A DNA stretch of 64,000 nt from Allodiplogaster sudhausi (lineage: Eukaryota; Nematoda; Chromadorea; Rhabditida; Diplogasteridae): positions 1,205,001 to 1,269,000 of the forward strand of contig CALZFC010000100.1 of the NCBI GenBank assembly GCA_945643635.1, written 5' to 3'. The translations under genes and the position numbers were made by a program. Every line of letters starts with the position of its first letter. The first letter of the stretch is position 1. Positions 34,335 through 44,946 of the stretch are shown one piece after another. Below the pieces are notes generated by a model. It saw only the letters and a program-made list of their open reading frames with translations. It made no database searches and was not told the DNA's origin.

Positions 34335-36266
34335 CCTGGTAGATGGCAGTGGTGGGAAAAGCTCCCTTGGTCTTTGGGCCTGTTTTCCGCGGGCATTTCG
34401 CTTCCACATTCGCAGAGCGGCTCGAAGGTATGGCGAGTAGTCGGTGTCTTCCTCGTTGGCGTTGAGCCACTTGAGGAAGGTGTGATAGCAGGACTTTACG
34501 AGTGCTTGATTCCATGCTTCGGGGGCCGGCTCGATTTCGGCCGTATTGCAGAAAAAGCCCATGACCTTATTGGGGCTCTGTTCCAGTTTGATGATTTGGC
34601 AGAGCCTGGCGGCGTAGCGGAGAGAATGCACGGGCATGGATGCCAAGTTCATCGGGCATTGGTTCCCCGCAACTTCTCCGTACTTGATGGCATTCACTGG
34701 GGTGCACTGGGTGCAGTTCCAATCCGGGTCAGCTTTCCTGCAAGAAGAACTTCTTTGCACTCGTCTGACCACTTGCTCCCTCCAGTCTTTTCTGCCTTTC
34801 TTTGTCGTCATAATGGTGGTCTCTGGCATTTCTTTTGGAAGCACCCGAAGCAGGTCAAATTGGACAACTCTCTCGCTCTTTCCCGCAATCTCTCTGATGA
34901 TGGCTGAGTTGGCGGTGGTGCTCATGACTCTAAAGGGCCCGGCCCATTCATTCTCCAGCTTGGGGATATCTTGGCCGGCTCGGGCCGATGGAATTTTCAT
35001 GTACACCAGATCTCCAGCCATAGGGAATCAGCGCGAGTAGACGTTGTTCTTCTTGTCGTACTGCTCCTTCATTAAATCAGCTGCGCGTTTTGCATGTCCA
35101 CGGACGTCTTCGTGTGCAAGCTGTAACCCGGTTACCAAGTCTTGCTTGTAATCGGTGACATCGGCATATGGGCTGTTTCTCGCAGCTGCAAGGCGGGGGC
35201 CCAGCGGTCTGGGATCTCGGCCGTGAACGATGAAGTAGGGCGAGTCTCCGATGCTGTTATGCCAGCTGGTGTTGTAGGCATAAACTGCGAATGGAAGGAT
35301 CTCGTCCCATTCTTGAGGATCGTCGCATTTCTTGCGCAGCAGTGAGAGAAGAGTCTGATTCAGACGTTCACAGGCTCCATTCTCTCTTGGGCAGTAGCCT
35401 TTCGTGGTCGGATGATTGACATCCATCAGAGCCAACAACTCTTCAGTCAACTTGCTCGTGAATTCGAGTCCCTGATCACTCAGCACTGCTTCAGGAAGTC
35501 GGCCATTTTCTGCAATCCAATGATGGACGAACTTCCGGGCTACCGTTCTGGCGCTCTTGTCTTTCATGGCATACGCCGCGCCAAACTTGCTGAAGTGATC
35601 CACGATCGTCAGGATGTATCTGTTGCCTCTGATAGACATTCCGATCTCAAGGACGTCGATTGCAACGAGCTGGAATGGTTCAGTTGCCAGAATTGGCTTG
35701 AGAGGAGGAGTCAAAATGGTGGCGGGGTTGAAGGCCGCGCACTTGGGGCATTTCTGAATGAATGCTTGGATGTCTTTCCGCATTCCTTCCCAAAACACGG
35801 GCTTCATGCCGCTCATCATCTTGGTGACGGCAAAGTGGCCTGCCAGTTTTCCGTCGTGCTGTTCTCGAATGATGCCTTCTCGTAAGGCTTTTGGCACATA
35901 GCGTCGTTTGCCTCCCTTGTGGAGTTGTGCCATGAGCAGGCCGTTCTCTTCACTCCACAGTGCTCCTCCCTTTCTGACCATCTCGCCCGGTGAAGCCCTG
36001 ATGGCTTCGTGCAATTCCTGCGCTCTCACATCTTGTTCTAGCGCGCGCTTCCATCTCTCATCGTCTGGCTCGAAGACGATTCGATTGATGACTCGCACGA
36101 TCTCAGGAGCGTCGTCGTCATCGTGGACGCTTGCCTGAACTGCTCCTCGGCTCAGTGCATCGGCCACTGCATTGGCGGATCCCTTCACATACTGAATGCG
36201 CACGTCGAATTCCTGCAATTCGACGGACCAGCGCATGACTCGAGGAGAAATCTTTACTTCCTTGAA
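34332..36266 (-). pseudogene. Integrase and C-terminal extension, interrupted by TGA
   Basis: The frame opens after a frame change near 36260 with the end of RNase H and its connection (VKGSANAVADALSR). The integrase H-H-C-C zinc domain follows (H in REQHDGKLAGH, CPKC) and then the catalytic core. Core acidic residues lie in LVAIDVLEIG, VLSDQGLEF and NGACERLNQ. After NNVYSR a TGA (35028-35030) interrupts the frame, which resumes in phase with MAGDLVYMKIPSARAG and GPFRV, the usual C-terminal integrase domain. About 150 further residues of unknown role follow to a second TGA at 34332. Confidence 0.9.
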
Positions 36267-38743
36267 GAGCGCTGGTGGTCGGTCCTCACGATCACCCTGG
36301 TTCCCGTGCAGAACTGCTTGAATCGCTTGAGGCCGAACATCACAGCCAAAGCTTCCGCGTCTGTTATGTGGTAGTTTCGCTCAGCCTTGCTGCAAGGGCG
36401 GCTGGCGAAAAAGATCGGGTGGAGAGCTCCGCCGTCGTCCTCCTGCGCGAGCACTGCTCCAATTGCCTCTCTACTCGCGTCCGTGTAGAGGTAGAACGGC
36501 CGTTCTCCAGTGACGGCTCTGGTGACATCCGGCTGGGCAAGGACCGGGGTGGACATGAGCGCCTGTCGCAACTCATTAAATGCTTGCTGGTGCTCTTCAT
36601 TCCATTGCCAGTCGGCTTTCGTCGAAGTGAGCCTTGTCAATGGCCTCGCGCTCTTCGCGTAGTCTCGGATGAACTTCCGGTAGTAGTTTGCCATTCCAAG
36701 GAAAGTGCGCAGTTGTTTCGGATTCTGGGGGATGGGGTACTCAGCGATGGCCTTCACTTTTCCCTTGTCCACATGAATTCCGTTCTTGTCGATGATGTGG
36801 CCGAGGAATGGCACTTCTTCCTGGCCGATGCGGCACTTCTTGGAGTTGAGGCGTAGGCAGTGCCTACGGAATGCGGCGAACACCTTCTCGAGAAGAACGA
36901 GGTGTTCGGCCTCGTCTCTGGTTGCGATCATGATGTCGTCAAGGTACACCATCACACTGTCACCGAGCACTTCCTTGAGTACTTCGTGCATCAGGCGTTG
37001 AAAGACTGCTGGACTTGTTGCTAGTCCGAATGGGAGTACCTTGAACTCGTAGAGGCGATCGAGTGCCGTGAATGCGGACTTAATGGCAGCATCCTCTGAG
37101 AGTCGTACTTGCCAATATCCCGACTGCATGTCCAGTGTGGTGAAGAGGCTCTTGCCTTTCAGGTTCTGGATCGCCAGCTCTGCGGATGGCAGAGGGTGGG
37201 CGTCCTTCACACTGATGTCATTCAGTCGTCGGTAATCCACACAGAGCCAAAGGCTTCCGTCCTTCTTCCTGACCAGCACCAATGGTGATGCCCATGGCGA
37301 GTTGCTTGGTCGGATGACTCCGTGTTCTTCCATCCGCTTCAGCTGTTCCTTGACTTGCTCTCTGAGGCCAAGTGGAACAGGTCGCTGCTTCTGTCGAATC
37401 GGCGGGTTGTTGCCGACATCGATCTCATGCTGCACCAAATTAGTCTGCCCCAGTTCATTCTCATTCAGCGCAAAAACATCGGAGAACCTTCCCAACAAGT
37501 TTCTCAGCGCTTCCGACTCAATTCGGCCATTTGCTGAGACTGTCTCAAGCACTTCATCTGCTCGCTCTGTTAGTGCCTCGGAGTTGTCGGGTGTCATCTC
37601 GATGGGCTGCCATGCGGTTGAGGCCCACACTCCAACTTCTTCGTCCGGATCAAATTGAAGCGGAGGACTCGTTTCATTTTGCACCGGCACTTCACACTCT
37701 GGCGAGACAAGAGTCGAGCCAACTTCATTGGATGATGAGAGGAAGGTCGTGGCGGCAGGGTCGTGGGGAGGTTGCAGTGAGAGACGGCCAGAAGAGTGTG
37801 GTGGGACGACTGTGACCTTGATGACTCTCGCTGGCTCTTCATCCTCTCCGGATGTGTGCAGCCACCACCTCTCCCAGACTGATCGTGCGTTCTGTCCAAG
37901 CAGGACGTTGTCAGCCTCCGGGGTGCCGGTCACGTACACGCCAATCTCTTTGGCCTCGGTGAAGGGCATCTTCAAGATGAGTGTCGCCGCGGAGTTCAGC
38001 TCCATCGCGTTGTTGGAGGCGTCTCTCAGGGTTGAATATGGCCTCCATTGCTTGACTGGCTCGCCGGACAGTTCTTCAATGCGTTGCATTTCCTTCTCGG
38101 AAAGGATGGTCACCTCCGATCCGCTGTCGATGGTGATGATGCAATCCACTCCATTCAGTGTGGCACAAGTTCGCCATGACGGCCCTCGGAAGAGCGGAAG
38201 ATCTTCAATTTGTTCGATGACAGGTCGGCTTTCAGTCTCCTCGTTGGTTGCGTTGGAGGGGACCCAGCACGTCTTCTTGTACTTCCGCTTCTTCTTCCTC
38301 TTTCCATCCACCGTCACATGCCTTGTTCCACGGTTCTGCGCTCCTTGAGCGGGCGGACCGTTCTGCTGGGGCTGCCCTTGCTGCTGTTGCTGTCCGCTTG
38401 CGGCCGAACGTCTCGCATCTTGCGACTGCTGGGCGTTGCGTGGCTGCTGCGGATTGGCGAATTGTTGATGTGGAGCGGCAGGTGGCGGACGAGTCAGCGG
38501 CTGGCGATTGTACTCCTGGTAGGGTGGCCGGCAGGGCGCGCGAGACGGCGGTCCAACCGGTGGCCGTGCCGACGGCTGTGAGGTCCACGGTGGTCGTGGC
38601 CTCGTTGACGACATTCCTCCTTGTCTGGGCGCCGTTCTCCCCTGGAACTCGCCCTTCTGGAAGCCTGACAACGCCGCTTCTCTCTTCTCCAGCTGCTCCA
38701 TCCTGAGCGCCTCGCTCTTGAGGTCGTCGTAGCTTATGGCGGG
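36254..38743 (-). CDS. Pol: protease, reverse transcriptase, RNase H (Ty3/gypsy)
   Basis: Open from just after the Gag amber stop. A Pro/Gln-rich segment and a basic patch (DGKRKKKRKYKK), probably nucleic-acid binding, come first. The aspartic protease has DSGSEVTIL near residue 193 counted from the first Met (38701). The reverse transcriptase has LFTTLDMQSGYWQVRL, LPFGLATSPAVFQRLM and catalytic YLDD near residue 585. RNase H starts FYLYTDASREAIGAVLAQ near residue 736. After VRTDHQ the frame turns to nonsense and stops at 36254; homology continues one frame over. A single missing base would explain it. This protein would normally be made as part of a Gag-Pol polyprotein. Confidence 0.93.
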   Translation of the reverse strand, partial: PAISYDDLKSEALRMEQLEKREAALSGFQKGEFQGRTAPRQGGMSSTRPRPPWTSQPSARPPVGPPSRAPCRPPYQEYNRQPLTRPPPAAPHQQFANPQQPRNAQQSQDARRSAASGQQQQQGQPQQNGPPAQGAQNRGTRHVTVDGKRKKKRKYKKTCWVPSNATNEETESRPVIEQIEDLPLFRGPSWRTCATLNGVDCIITIDSGSEVTILSEKEMQRIEELSGEPVKQWRPYSTLRDASNNAMELNSAATLILKMPFTEAKEIGVYVTGTPEADNVLLGQNARSVWERWWLHTSGEDEEPARVIKVTVVPPHSSGRLSLQPPHDPAATTFLSSSNEVGSTLVSPECEVPVQNETSPPLQFDPDEEVGVWASTAWQPIEMTPDNSEALTERADEVLETVSANGRIESEALRNLLGRFSDVFALNENELGQTNLVQHEIDVGNNPPIRQKQRPVPLGLREQVKEQLKRMEEHGVIRPSNSPWASPLVLVRKKDGSLWLCVDYRRLNDISVKDAHPLPSAELAIQNLKGKSLFTTLDMQSGYWQVRLSEDAAIKSAFTALDRLYEFKVLPFGLATSPAVFQRLMHEVLKEVLGDSVMVYLDDIMIATRDEAEHLVLLEKVFAAFRRHCLRLNSKKCRIGQEEVPFLGHIIDKNGIHVDKGKVKAIAEYPIPQNPKQLRTFLGMANYYRKFIRDYAKSARPLTRLTSTKADWQWNEEHQQAFNELRQALMSTPVLAQPDVTRAVTGERPFYLYTDASREAIGAVLAQEDDGGALHPIFFASRPCSKAERNYHITDAEALAVMFGLKRFKQFCTGTRVIVRTDHQRSSRK
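36497..36599 (-). repeat. Pol segment (donor copy) duplicated in gag
   Basis: This 103-base stretch of the RNase H region recurs, apparently unchanged, at 39552-39654. Here it is in its natural coding context (EEHQQAFNELRQALMSTPVL). Confidence 0.95.
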
Positions 38744-40304
38744 CTAGTCGTCCATTCTCGCCATCATCGCCCTTCTGTACTGGCTGCTTTCCAGTCCGTC
38801 CAACAGACTAGACTTCCTCAGCATTGCCAGCATCTCTTCAGTTGCGTCCGGGAAGGTTTTCTTGCTGAGAGCCTCCACATCAAGACAGAAGTCCGAGACC
38901 GACTGATCATGCCTCTTTCTCAGTCTTCTGAACTTCTGATCAGCCTCAAAGGCTGAGAGAGCCGGATCGCCAAGGAAGCGCCTTTCAAGCGCGTCGACAA
39001 CTCTCCCAAATCCGGCATTCTTGACGTTGTCTGGCAAGACGTCGTATGCCCTTCGAGCATCACCTTCCAGCATACAAACCAACTGTCCAAGGCATTGGTT
39101 CATGGTGAGGAGTCTGCCGTACTTGGCATTGAACCTCTCCAGGAATGTTCGGAAGTCTCCCTTTCCGTTGAAAGGGGAAAGGGACTTCATTGCCATCCCA
39201 GCCATCATCTCTCTCATCACTTCCCTCTCTCGCTCTCTGTCCTCTCTCAAAAAGTTGAGAAATTCCGTACTGATTGGCTGCGGAGGTGGACGGCGCGTCC
39301 TCGTTGTTGGCCGCCTGCTGGGCTGCGATTCGGCTGAGAAGGGCGGGATTCGGCGGGTCTCCTGCTGCCAGTTGTGCGATGAGCAGTTCGGCTGGAAAGC
39401 AGGATGATTCATTGCCGTTCCCGGGAGCTCGAAGTCTCCTTCCCAATCCCTTCCAGAATATGCACCTGCGGCTCGCAGATGTGCGTCGTTGACGTCGGCC
39501 TGCTGCCGCTGAATGGGCTGCACACTCTCCTGTGCGGGAGGGTCCACTGCGCGGCCGTTCTCCAGTGACGGCTCTGGTGACATCCGGCTGGGCAAGGACC
39601 GGGGTGGACATGAGCGCCTGTCGCAACTCATTAAATGCTTGCTGGTGCTCTTCAACCTCGGATTCCTGAAGGTACTCGTCTTGTTCCGACTCGCTCTCAA
39701 GGAATCTTGGCTGCGGGCGGACCTGCTTGGGACGCAAGAGCGGCCTTTCTTCCTTGTCCCTGATGCGTAGAGGTACGGCGTGGCGGAGGATGCGCGGGCG
39801 AAGACCGAACAGTGGCCTGTTGAACTTCTTCTTCGGAGGCTTCTGGCGCTTTGGTGTCTCTCCGCGTTCACCCTGAACACTTGAGTCTGACGATGATTTT
39901 TCATCACTCTTTGACTTGTATCTTTCGAATTCAGAGCGGAGGAGTTCAGCGCGGAGCCTTTCGGTCTCCTTCTCTTTCTTGGCCATTTCAAGCTTGTAGT
40001 GCTTTTCCCAGGTTGAGAAAATGACTGCTTTAGTGTGTCCTGGCAGCTTCAGTTTGGCACGCATTGCACTCAGTTCCGGAGGAATGCCAACCTGGGTGCT
40101 CACCCTGCTGGTGGAGGGGAGTTCTTCACCACCACCGGTTGATTCAATTCCGCCGTCTGCCGGGGTCTGAGTGAGGTCGGCCGGCGGCCGGTTCTCGGCA
40201 TCCGGTGATGTGCCATCTCCGTGGCCGTTGATGACGGCTTGCACCTGTGGTGTGGCATCGTTGATGCCGTTGCTGGAGAGTTGTTCCTGGCTGCTCTGCG
40301 ACAT
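38744..40304 (-). pseudogene. Gag, split by a 103-bp insertion of pol sequence
   Basis: The first frame starts at ATG 40304 (MSQSSQEQLSSNG) and has an acidic, Ser/Pro-rich N-terminus, a helical charged stretch (LEMAKKEKETERLRAELLRS) and a basic patch. At 39654-39552 the sequence becomes a copy of pol 36599-36497, after which this frame is nonsense. The other frame then carries the capsid-like part: REDREREREVMREMMAGMAM, GKGDFRTFLERFNAKYGRLL, CMLEGDARRAYDVLPDN and FRRLRKRHDQSVSDFCLDVE, typical of Ty3/gypsy Gag. It ends MARMDD then TAG at 38744. No CCHC knuckle is present. Because 103 is not a multiple of three, the insertion explains the frame switch. Confidence 0.85.
39552..39654 (-). repeat. 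Copy of a pol segment inserted in gag
   Basis: Identical in sequence and orientation to 36497-36599. It is 103 bases long, so it shifts the gag frame. Boundaries are sharp: flanks on each side differ completely from those in pol. Confidence 0.95.
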
Positions 40305-40484
40305 GCTGCAAGAAGTTGAGAGAACTTTCGTGACTGTGTATGAAAAACAACAATACACGATCGCTGCAATCACAGGCGCAATTCAAGCGTTCGATGTCGC
40401 GGTGTGGCTCTCTTCTCTTTCTGCTTGCTTGTCTCAAAGCTAATCTGCCAAGACAAGGTCTACAGGAAGAGTCTCGGTGTGACG

Positions 40485-40503
40485 ACTCACACTATCCCCC
40501 CAA
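40485..40503 (-). promoter_or_regulatory. Candidate primer-binding site
   Basis: Directly inside the 5' LTR the minus strand reads T then TGGGGGGATAGTGTGAG. The TGG start matches the CCA end of a tRNA, as expected for minus-strand priming. The tRNA was not identified. Confidence 0.5.
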
Positions 40504-41175
40504 TGTGACGGATAAGTTTTTGGATATGGCCGGGGAGTGAGTGTGCCTCTGGGCGACGCTTTACGTGTCAAGCCTCAGGAGCTTTCTGCTCCTCTTCCGC
40601 AGTCCCCTGCGGGTGCGCTGTTGCGCTCAGTCGGGGCTCTCCCCGACTCTTCTCTGCTTCTCGAGCAGAGGTGCGCTGTTGCGCTCGGTCCGGGTCTCGG
40701 CCCTGACCCTTCTCTGCCTCCTTCAGGCAGAGGTCGTGCTTCTGCACAGTCAGAGGCTCTCCTCTGACTCTTCTCTGCTTCCCCTTTTGGGTGCAGAGGT
40801 GGCACAGTTGTGCCCCGGTGATCCCTTCGTGTAGAGGTGCGCGAACACCGAGTTCAGAGAGCGATCTTGTTTATCGTTACAGCTCGCAATTAAAACCGGC
40901 AAAGTGCAAAAACGGCAACTGTACATAAGCCATGGCGACCTATACTGGGCGCGTTTTGGCGGGCTAAAAATACAAGTCCAGGCAATGTGACAACTGTATG
41001 TACATGCTGTGCATTCTTAACAGAATTAGGAATGACTTATAGAAAAGTCGTAATAATTGGTAGGATTGTACGAATTGAAGAATGCATGTGGAAAATAACA
41101 AAGGGAAGAGGTTTTGTGAGTGTTTGGCCATTTGATAAAATGAGAATGAGGAATATGATAGTCGGCCTTATGACA
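40504..41175 (-). repeat. 5' LTR, 672 bp, with hairpin array
   Basis: Nearly identical to the 3' LTR. The hairpin-rich part is at about 40555-40814. One change in the first stem (GCGTC to GTGTC) leaves a G-U pair, and a 4-base deletion lies just beyond the array. This copy would hold the element's promoter. Confidence 0.97.
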
Positions 41176-42285
41176 TGCAGCAACCTAGAGTTGAAGCATC
41201 ATACCGCGTCAAAATTTTACAACGACTAAAACAAGTTGAAGAACGAGAAAGAATGTCTTGTAAAGTAAATATATTGCCAACGGATACTGCATCTTGAAAA
41301 AGGTTTTCATAGTTAAACTCAGCATCGTTATTCGAATCTTTTCGGCTAATGAACAAGCGTGATTAGGCCTGATTTGGTGATTCAATGATAAAAATCTTAT
41401 TCTATAATTTGGGGATGAGTCTATTATTTGGGGATGAGGATAGAGTCAAAATAATTGTACAACACAAATTGTTTTAAAAAATATATTAAAAATGAAGGTA
41501 GCATTACAGCGATAGAAATATATCCCCACCCGTTACAGCTCCCGTTACTCAATTCACTCCATGATCACACACAAATCAACATGACTAATAACTCTCAAAC
41601 TCCTTGTGACACTGTTGCACTTTTCTTTCACAAGAAGAAGAAGCATATGTTTATCAATAAACGTTTATACCTCGAACATGAGAGTAGGAGCGATAGTGAC
41701 AGAGGGAGACAAAAGGCAGATAGCGAAAGAGAAAGAGAACTAAAGAGAGAAAATAAGAAATTAGGAAGATAGCGTGATGAGAGAGTGTGGATTTCTGAGT
41801 GAATGACGCGATAAGACTTCATACAGACGTAATTGGTCTTGTTGAATCGATCCTGTTCTGAAAAAAAAAGAATGCATTTTCGCGCTTGGTGCTTGATGCG
41901 TGAGAAGTCGCGCGTTATGGTTGACACTGTACACATACATACCATATAGTAGTTGCCAGGGTAACATTTGCACAGCGGAAAACAGCAAATTTTGTTGAAA
42001 GCAATGGAAAAAATAATAAGAAAAGATTAATGAAATTCACCGAGAAGAAATTATAAATAATATCACATTTGAGCATATTGCACAGGGACCCGCTCAGCGA
42101 AGCAAAAAATACAGGTGACAATATTCAGATATGAATCTCTAATGATTTGTCACATTTCTTCAATCAGATTCATACGCATTCGGGCACCAGTGGGAGTTTT
42201 CTAGATCGTCTAGCAAATATAATATATGTACATCGTGAATATACCCAAAATTGAGGCAAAATTAAGAGTAGACGTTTGTGTATAC
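41176..42285. other. Between LTR element and unknown gene; possible 3' end of that gene
   Basis: Begins with TGCA, the second copy of the target duplication. A minus-strand frame at 41168-41356 (NDAEFNYENLFQDAVSVGNI) could be a further 3' exon of the unknown gene, but phase and splice sites were not settled. Confidence 0.3.
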
Positions 42286-44946
42286 CTGGCTAATCAAACT
42301 GTCAATATTCTCAACAGATATATTGATTTTATCTCGCTCTGCGACTGGAATGACTGCCAAAAGGGTATCCTTTGCCAGTTCGGTCAGCTTCTTGACCTTC
42401 CCGAAGCACCGTGCCGGCATACGGTAGATCGACATTGAGCCGTCCTCCACAAACAGAAGATCGCCTGAACGATTACAGTAATCAAAAGAGAGAACTAATA
42501 ACGAAATATGTAGTTTTGCTTGATATTGGACTCAAAATACATATAAAGAAAATTTTACTCAATATTACAACAGAATGTTCATTGACTTTCTCGTCTAATA
42601 AGTGTTATAATCTTTCAAGACAAAAGCCTGTCGAAAAACTAGAGAAAATTCAAACCAGATGGCAATCTGAAGCCGCATCATAGGAATCGAGAAGATATGC
42701 AAAGTGAGGAAGGCAGAAGTGCCATCTAAAAAGGGATGTATAAAGACTGTTGTGTTGGAGTGAGAATAAGCAGTAGCGAAAAGATTTAGGGGAGAGATAT
42801 AAAGAGAAGAACGAGAAGAAAGGAAAGACAGAAAAAAAGAAGAAAGAAAAAGAAAAAGAAAGAGAAATGAAAAAGAAAAACAGAAAAAATAGAAAAGAAC
42901 TTTGGCTGAATCCCTCCGTTGCTGTCCTTCATTCTCCACCACTAGATCACCGATGACCCCTCGAATTCAAGTTGAATGTTGCCAATATCGCTCGGCATGA
43001 GACTGGAGAGCTGCTTGATCACCCACGCGGTCGACAACTCGTAGCGCATCTTAAATGAGTTTCGTTCGGAGGAAACGGCGAAGTTTAAATGAATCCATCG
43101 CTTCAAAGAGCTTCGGAAGAAAATCGCGACAGTGTAGCCTCTTTATGCCGAAAATCGGGGGTGAATTCAAATGTTTTCATACGGTGTTCGAGCGCTGATC
43201 AAAAGTATTCAATGCCAATTTTCTTTTATCGGGAGAGTCCTTGGCAAAAATGATACCTATTTAAACAATGATCAGAACAAACCAGTTGCAATGTGAAACT
43301 CTTATTGCCGCGGTAGTCGTGGTTGCCATCGCCGGAAAAAAGTTGATCGCTAAGATGCAAGATTCCGTTGAGTTGACGAGTTGAGCTGTCGAATATCACC
43401 GTGTCACTTTCGCGAACTGATGAGGGCAGTGAGTGCATGCCAACTTACTACATACCAATATACACGTTATTCTCGTGGCGAAATACTTCGCAGCGGCCAG
43501 ATACTGTATACGGAAGCTCCCAGATGTGGATGCGTTCAACACAGCGCACATGGCGGATCTGTGGATCTGTAGGGGAAAAAATTTATCAAAATATTGATTT
43601 TCAAAAGATAACATTATTACAACTATGTACCATTGAACAATGGTAAAATGAAGAAGAAGAAAAAGAAGTAATATGTTAAAGAAAATGAGAACATGAAAAT
43701 GAACCGTTCGGATCAGTGTCGACTACACTCGCCTCCACAGTGCAATTGCGATGAAAAATGATGGTCTCCTAAGATATCGAAAACCAGGTTTAACGGACGG
43801 AATAGGAAGAAAAGGACAAACTTTTGAATAGAAGAAAAGAGTGTGTGGCATGTTCGGCGAGATGAATAGTCCACTAATTTCCATTTGATCAAAATGCGTA
43901 TAGAGAATTCTGTGAAGAAGAGAAAAAAAAAAATTTTTTTTCAGCTTACGATATATATATATATGTATCTACTTACGTATAGAAAATACATACTTTATTC
44001 AATGTGATATAATCAGACAAAAGCCTTGTATTTGGGCAACAAATTAGGTATATCATGAGATATACTAACTATGATGAAAGATGAACTAAAAATAAATTTA
44101 TTTCATCATAAACACTAACAGTGATTACCTGAAATCAATGATGTAGAGAAGTGTGAAATGACGATCCTCGTCGAGTTTGTGAGTGGAGACCTCTTCGGAG
44201 TTGAGAACGTATCCAAGAAGAGTAGCAGTCAGAACGTGGAAACGATTAAAGTGAAGCGGGTAGAGAGAGCCGTCGCTAATCTCACTACCAGCACGATCAT
44301 GAAATGGAGGAACACACTGCTGTTGGATTATCTCAATTATCCATTATTAAGTAAACTGTCAAGCTCATCTTAACAAACTTAAAGGACAAGAGAAACCTTG
44401 ATCATAATTCACACCCATATTCAAATAACATAGCGAAACATTGTATGGGAAAAGTATAGACATATGTGTAGCGCAAATTTTATCTTATAAAAATAACAAC
44501 CAGCTAACCAAGGTGATGTCGTCACGCCATAGATTCGTCAACAAGTCGAAGATGTGAACCTCAATGTACAGAGGAATACCGTATATTTCGAAAAAAAAAT
44601 TTTTTTTGTAGTTTGATTTTTCTAATTTTCGTGCAAGCCTAAGCAATATGTATAGACAGCACTTTCTCCCACTCATATCCCGCAACGAAGTTGACGTTCG
44701 ATCAATAACTCATCACACAATCTGCCTGATAAAACGACAAAATATGTTACATTGTAAATAGACAGCGAACGAACGGAATAAACACCTCATTTTCTCAGGC
44801 AGCTCTGGCATGTGACGAGGACGAGCTCGCCGATGACTGCCAACTCCATCACGTCTAACTCGCATGTTCTCGGATGCGCAGCTTCGAAGACTTGCCCTAT
44901 GGAGACGTGACGACCGGCCAAGTCGCATGCCGGCAAAGTCATCCCT
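42286..44946 (-). CDS. Unrecognised multi-exon protein gene
   Basis: Exons traced on the minus strand by splice sites and matching phase: ~44946-44786 (frame unsure), 44559-44509, 44331-44129, 43909-43822, 43768-43705, 43566-43456, 43416-43283, 43049-~42951, 42464-42286. From 44331 to 43283 every junction keeps phase, with GT donors and AG acceptors. The intron 43455-43417 is only 39 bases. The product reads naturally: SLYPLHFNRFHVLTATLLGY, FDQMEISGLFISPNMPHTLF, IRHVRCVERIHIWELPYTV, FRHENNVYI, MRYELSTAWVIKQLSSLMPS, DLLFVEDGSMSIYRMP. The mix of short beta-like blocks with aromatic and Gly/Asp turns suggests a beta-rich, perhaps propeller-like, cytosolic protein; no signal peptide was seen. The join from 43049-42951 to 42464 does not keep phase, so an exon may be missing. 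I do not recognise the family. Confidence 0.7.

Larger units (their letters stand above)
32814..41175 (-). mobile_element. Ty3/gypsy LTR retrotransposon, recent insertion, multiply disabled
   Basis: An 8.36-kb element on the minus strand. The LTRs are direct repeats of 672 and 676 bases ending TG...CA, flanked on both sides by TGCA, the target duplication. The LTRs differ by about six substitutions and one 4-base indel, so the insertion is young. Order on the minus strand: 5' LTR, primer site, gag, protease, reverse transcriptase, RNase H, integrase, an extra 3' region with a zinc knuckle, 3' LTR. Integrase after RNase H defines Ty3/gypsy. Disruptions: a 103-bp pol segment in gag, in-frame stops at 38744, 35028 and 34332, and a frame change near 36260. 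Confidence 0.97.

Noticed and set aside
33567..38706. Plus-strand ORFs (159, 193, 206, 152 codons) through the retrotransposon
   Set aside because: They are antisense shadows of Pol, integrase and Gag, whose minus-strand frames contain all catalytic motifs.
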